DNA of 6,154 nt from Nitrospina sp. (GTDB taxonomy: Bacteria; Nitrospinota; Nitrospinia; Nitrospinales; VA-1), in assembly GCA_018647025.1 (NCBI GenBank), contig JABGTQ010000122.1, forward strand, positions 1 through 6,154, read 5' to 3'. This document shows, piece by piece, positions 5,766 through 6,154 of this stretch. How positions within the stretch are numbered: position 1 is the stretch's first letter; each line of letters opens with the position of its first letter. The notes below the pieces were generated by a model that saw only the letters and a list, made by a program, of their open reading frames with translations, was not told the DNA's origin and made no database searches. Made by a program: the position numbers and the translations under genes.

Positions 5766-6154
5766 TCACAAATTTAATTCAGAAACGATTTCAGGTTGGC
5801 CAGACAACATTTTTTCTATTTCTTTGACTGATAATTGAGGTGTGTTTTTTGATGTATAATCTTCTATCTGTCCGATTTTCTTATCTCCTTCGTTTAAATA
5901 TTTATTATAACTCAACTCTCTATCATCCATGCTTAATCTAAGGTAGTCCCCAAAATCTTTAGACCTTAAAAGTTCTTCCTTAGAAACCAAAGTTTCATGC
6001 ATTTTTTCTCCATGCCGCATACCAATAATTTTAATTTCAGAGTTTGAATGAAAAATATTCTTTAAAGCCTGAGCAAGATCTCCCATCGAACAAGAAGAAG
6101 CGTTACGAACAAAAATATCTCCCTGCACTCCGTTTTCAAGAGCAAATCCAACCA
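5766..6154 (-). CDS. UDP-GlcNAc 4,6-dehydratase/5-epimerase, C-terminal part (FnlA/CapE/WbjB-like)
   Basis: Only the last 129 or so codons are inside the window. The frame stays open to the right edge, and the GTG at 6126-6128 is an internal valine, since the residues before it (VGFALENG) continue the family sequence. Family members are about 340 residues, so roughly 215 residues including the Rossmann fold and active site are missing. Diagnostic C-terminal features are GDIFVRNASSCSMGDLAQAL, the IIGMRHGEK motif, LVSKEELLRSKDFGDYLRL, DDRELSYNKY and EDYTSKNTPQLS. These favour the inverting FnlA/CapE/WbjB group, which makes the UDP-2-acetamido-2,6-dideoxy-4-hexulose precursor of UDP-L-FucNAc or related sugars. 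PseB-type retaining dehydratases and membrane CapD proteins are less good fits. It runs convergently to the five plus-strand genes, so it belongs to another transcript. Confidence 0.85.
   Translation of the reverse strand, partial: VGFALENGVQGDIFVRNASSCSMGDLAQALKNIFHSNSEIKIIGMRHGEKMHETLVSKEELLRSKDFGDYLRLSMDDRELSYNKYLNEGDKKIGQIEDYTSKNTPQLSVKEIEKMLSGQPEIVSELNL

Noticed and set aside
1..6154. CRISPR array, tRNA, rRNA, riboswitch or defence/toxin system
   Set aside because: No regularly spaced repeats, no tRNA-like T-loop motif and no conserved aptamer pattern were seen. All intact coding regions are nucleotide-sugar enzymes.

Overview
This window is a nucleotide-sugar supply segment of a bacterial surface-polysaccharide (O-antigen, capsule or exopolysaccharide) locus. 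Five complete genes lie on the + strand, and the 3' part of a sixth lies on the - strand and runs off the right edge. The DNA is AT-rich. No start codon is preceded by a clear Shine-Dalgarno sequence, although the genes are intact and read as typical family members. This suggests an AT-rich, probably Gram-negative bacterium that depends little on Shine-Dalgarno pairing. Bacteroidota-like or Verrucomicrobiota-like lineages are possible, but the sequence does not settle the taxon.

Layout: 1-213 is a non-coding leader with a plausible sigma70-type promoter. 214-1284 is rfbB (dTDP-glucose 4,6-dehydratase), followed after only 14 bp by rfbA at 1299-2168 (glucose-1-phosphate thymidylyltransferase). 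2233-3123 is rfbD (dTDP-4-dehydrorhamnose reductase). 3198-4322 is a DegT/DnrJ/EryC1/StrS-type PLP sugar aminotransferase. 4395-5414 is a CapI-like UDP-glucuronate 4-epimerase. 5415-5765 is a 351-bp gap between convergent genes with no intact gene, but with weak traces of decayed coding sequence on both strands. 5766-6154 (minus) is the C-terminal part of an FnlA/CapE/WbjB-like UDP-GlcNAc 4,6-dehydratase/5-epimerase.

Working together: RfbA makes dTDP-glucose, RfbB converts it to dTDP-4-keto-6-deoxyglucose, and RfbD does the last reduction to dTDP-L-rhamnose. The 3,5-epimerase RfbC, needed between RfbB and RfbD, is not in the window. The aminotransferase could divert the RfbB keto-sugar, or a UDP-keto-sugar, to an amino sugar. 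The CapI-like enzyme would supply UDP-galacturonate, and the minus-strand enzyme starts a UDP-N-acetyl-6-deoxy-hexosamine (for example UDP-L-FucNAc) route. No intact glycosyltransferase, flippase, polymerase or exporter is present.

I see no sign of a new biological system. The points most worth a second look are the absent rfbC, the unassigned aminotransferase, a TATACT/AAAATATT block shared by two leaders, and the relic-like gap at 5415-5765.
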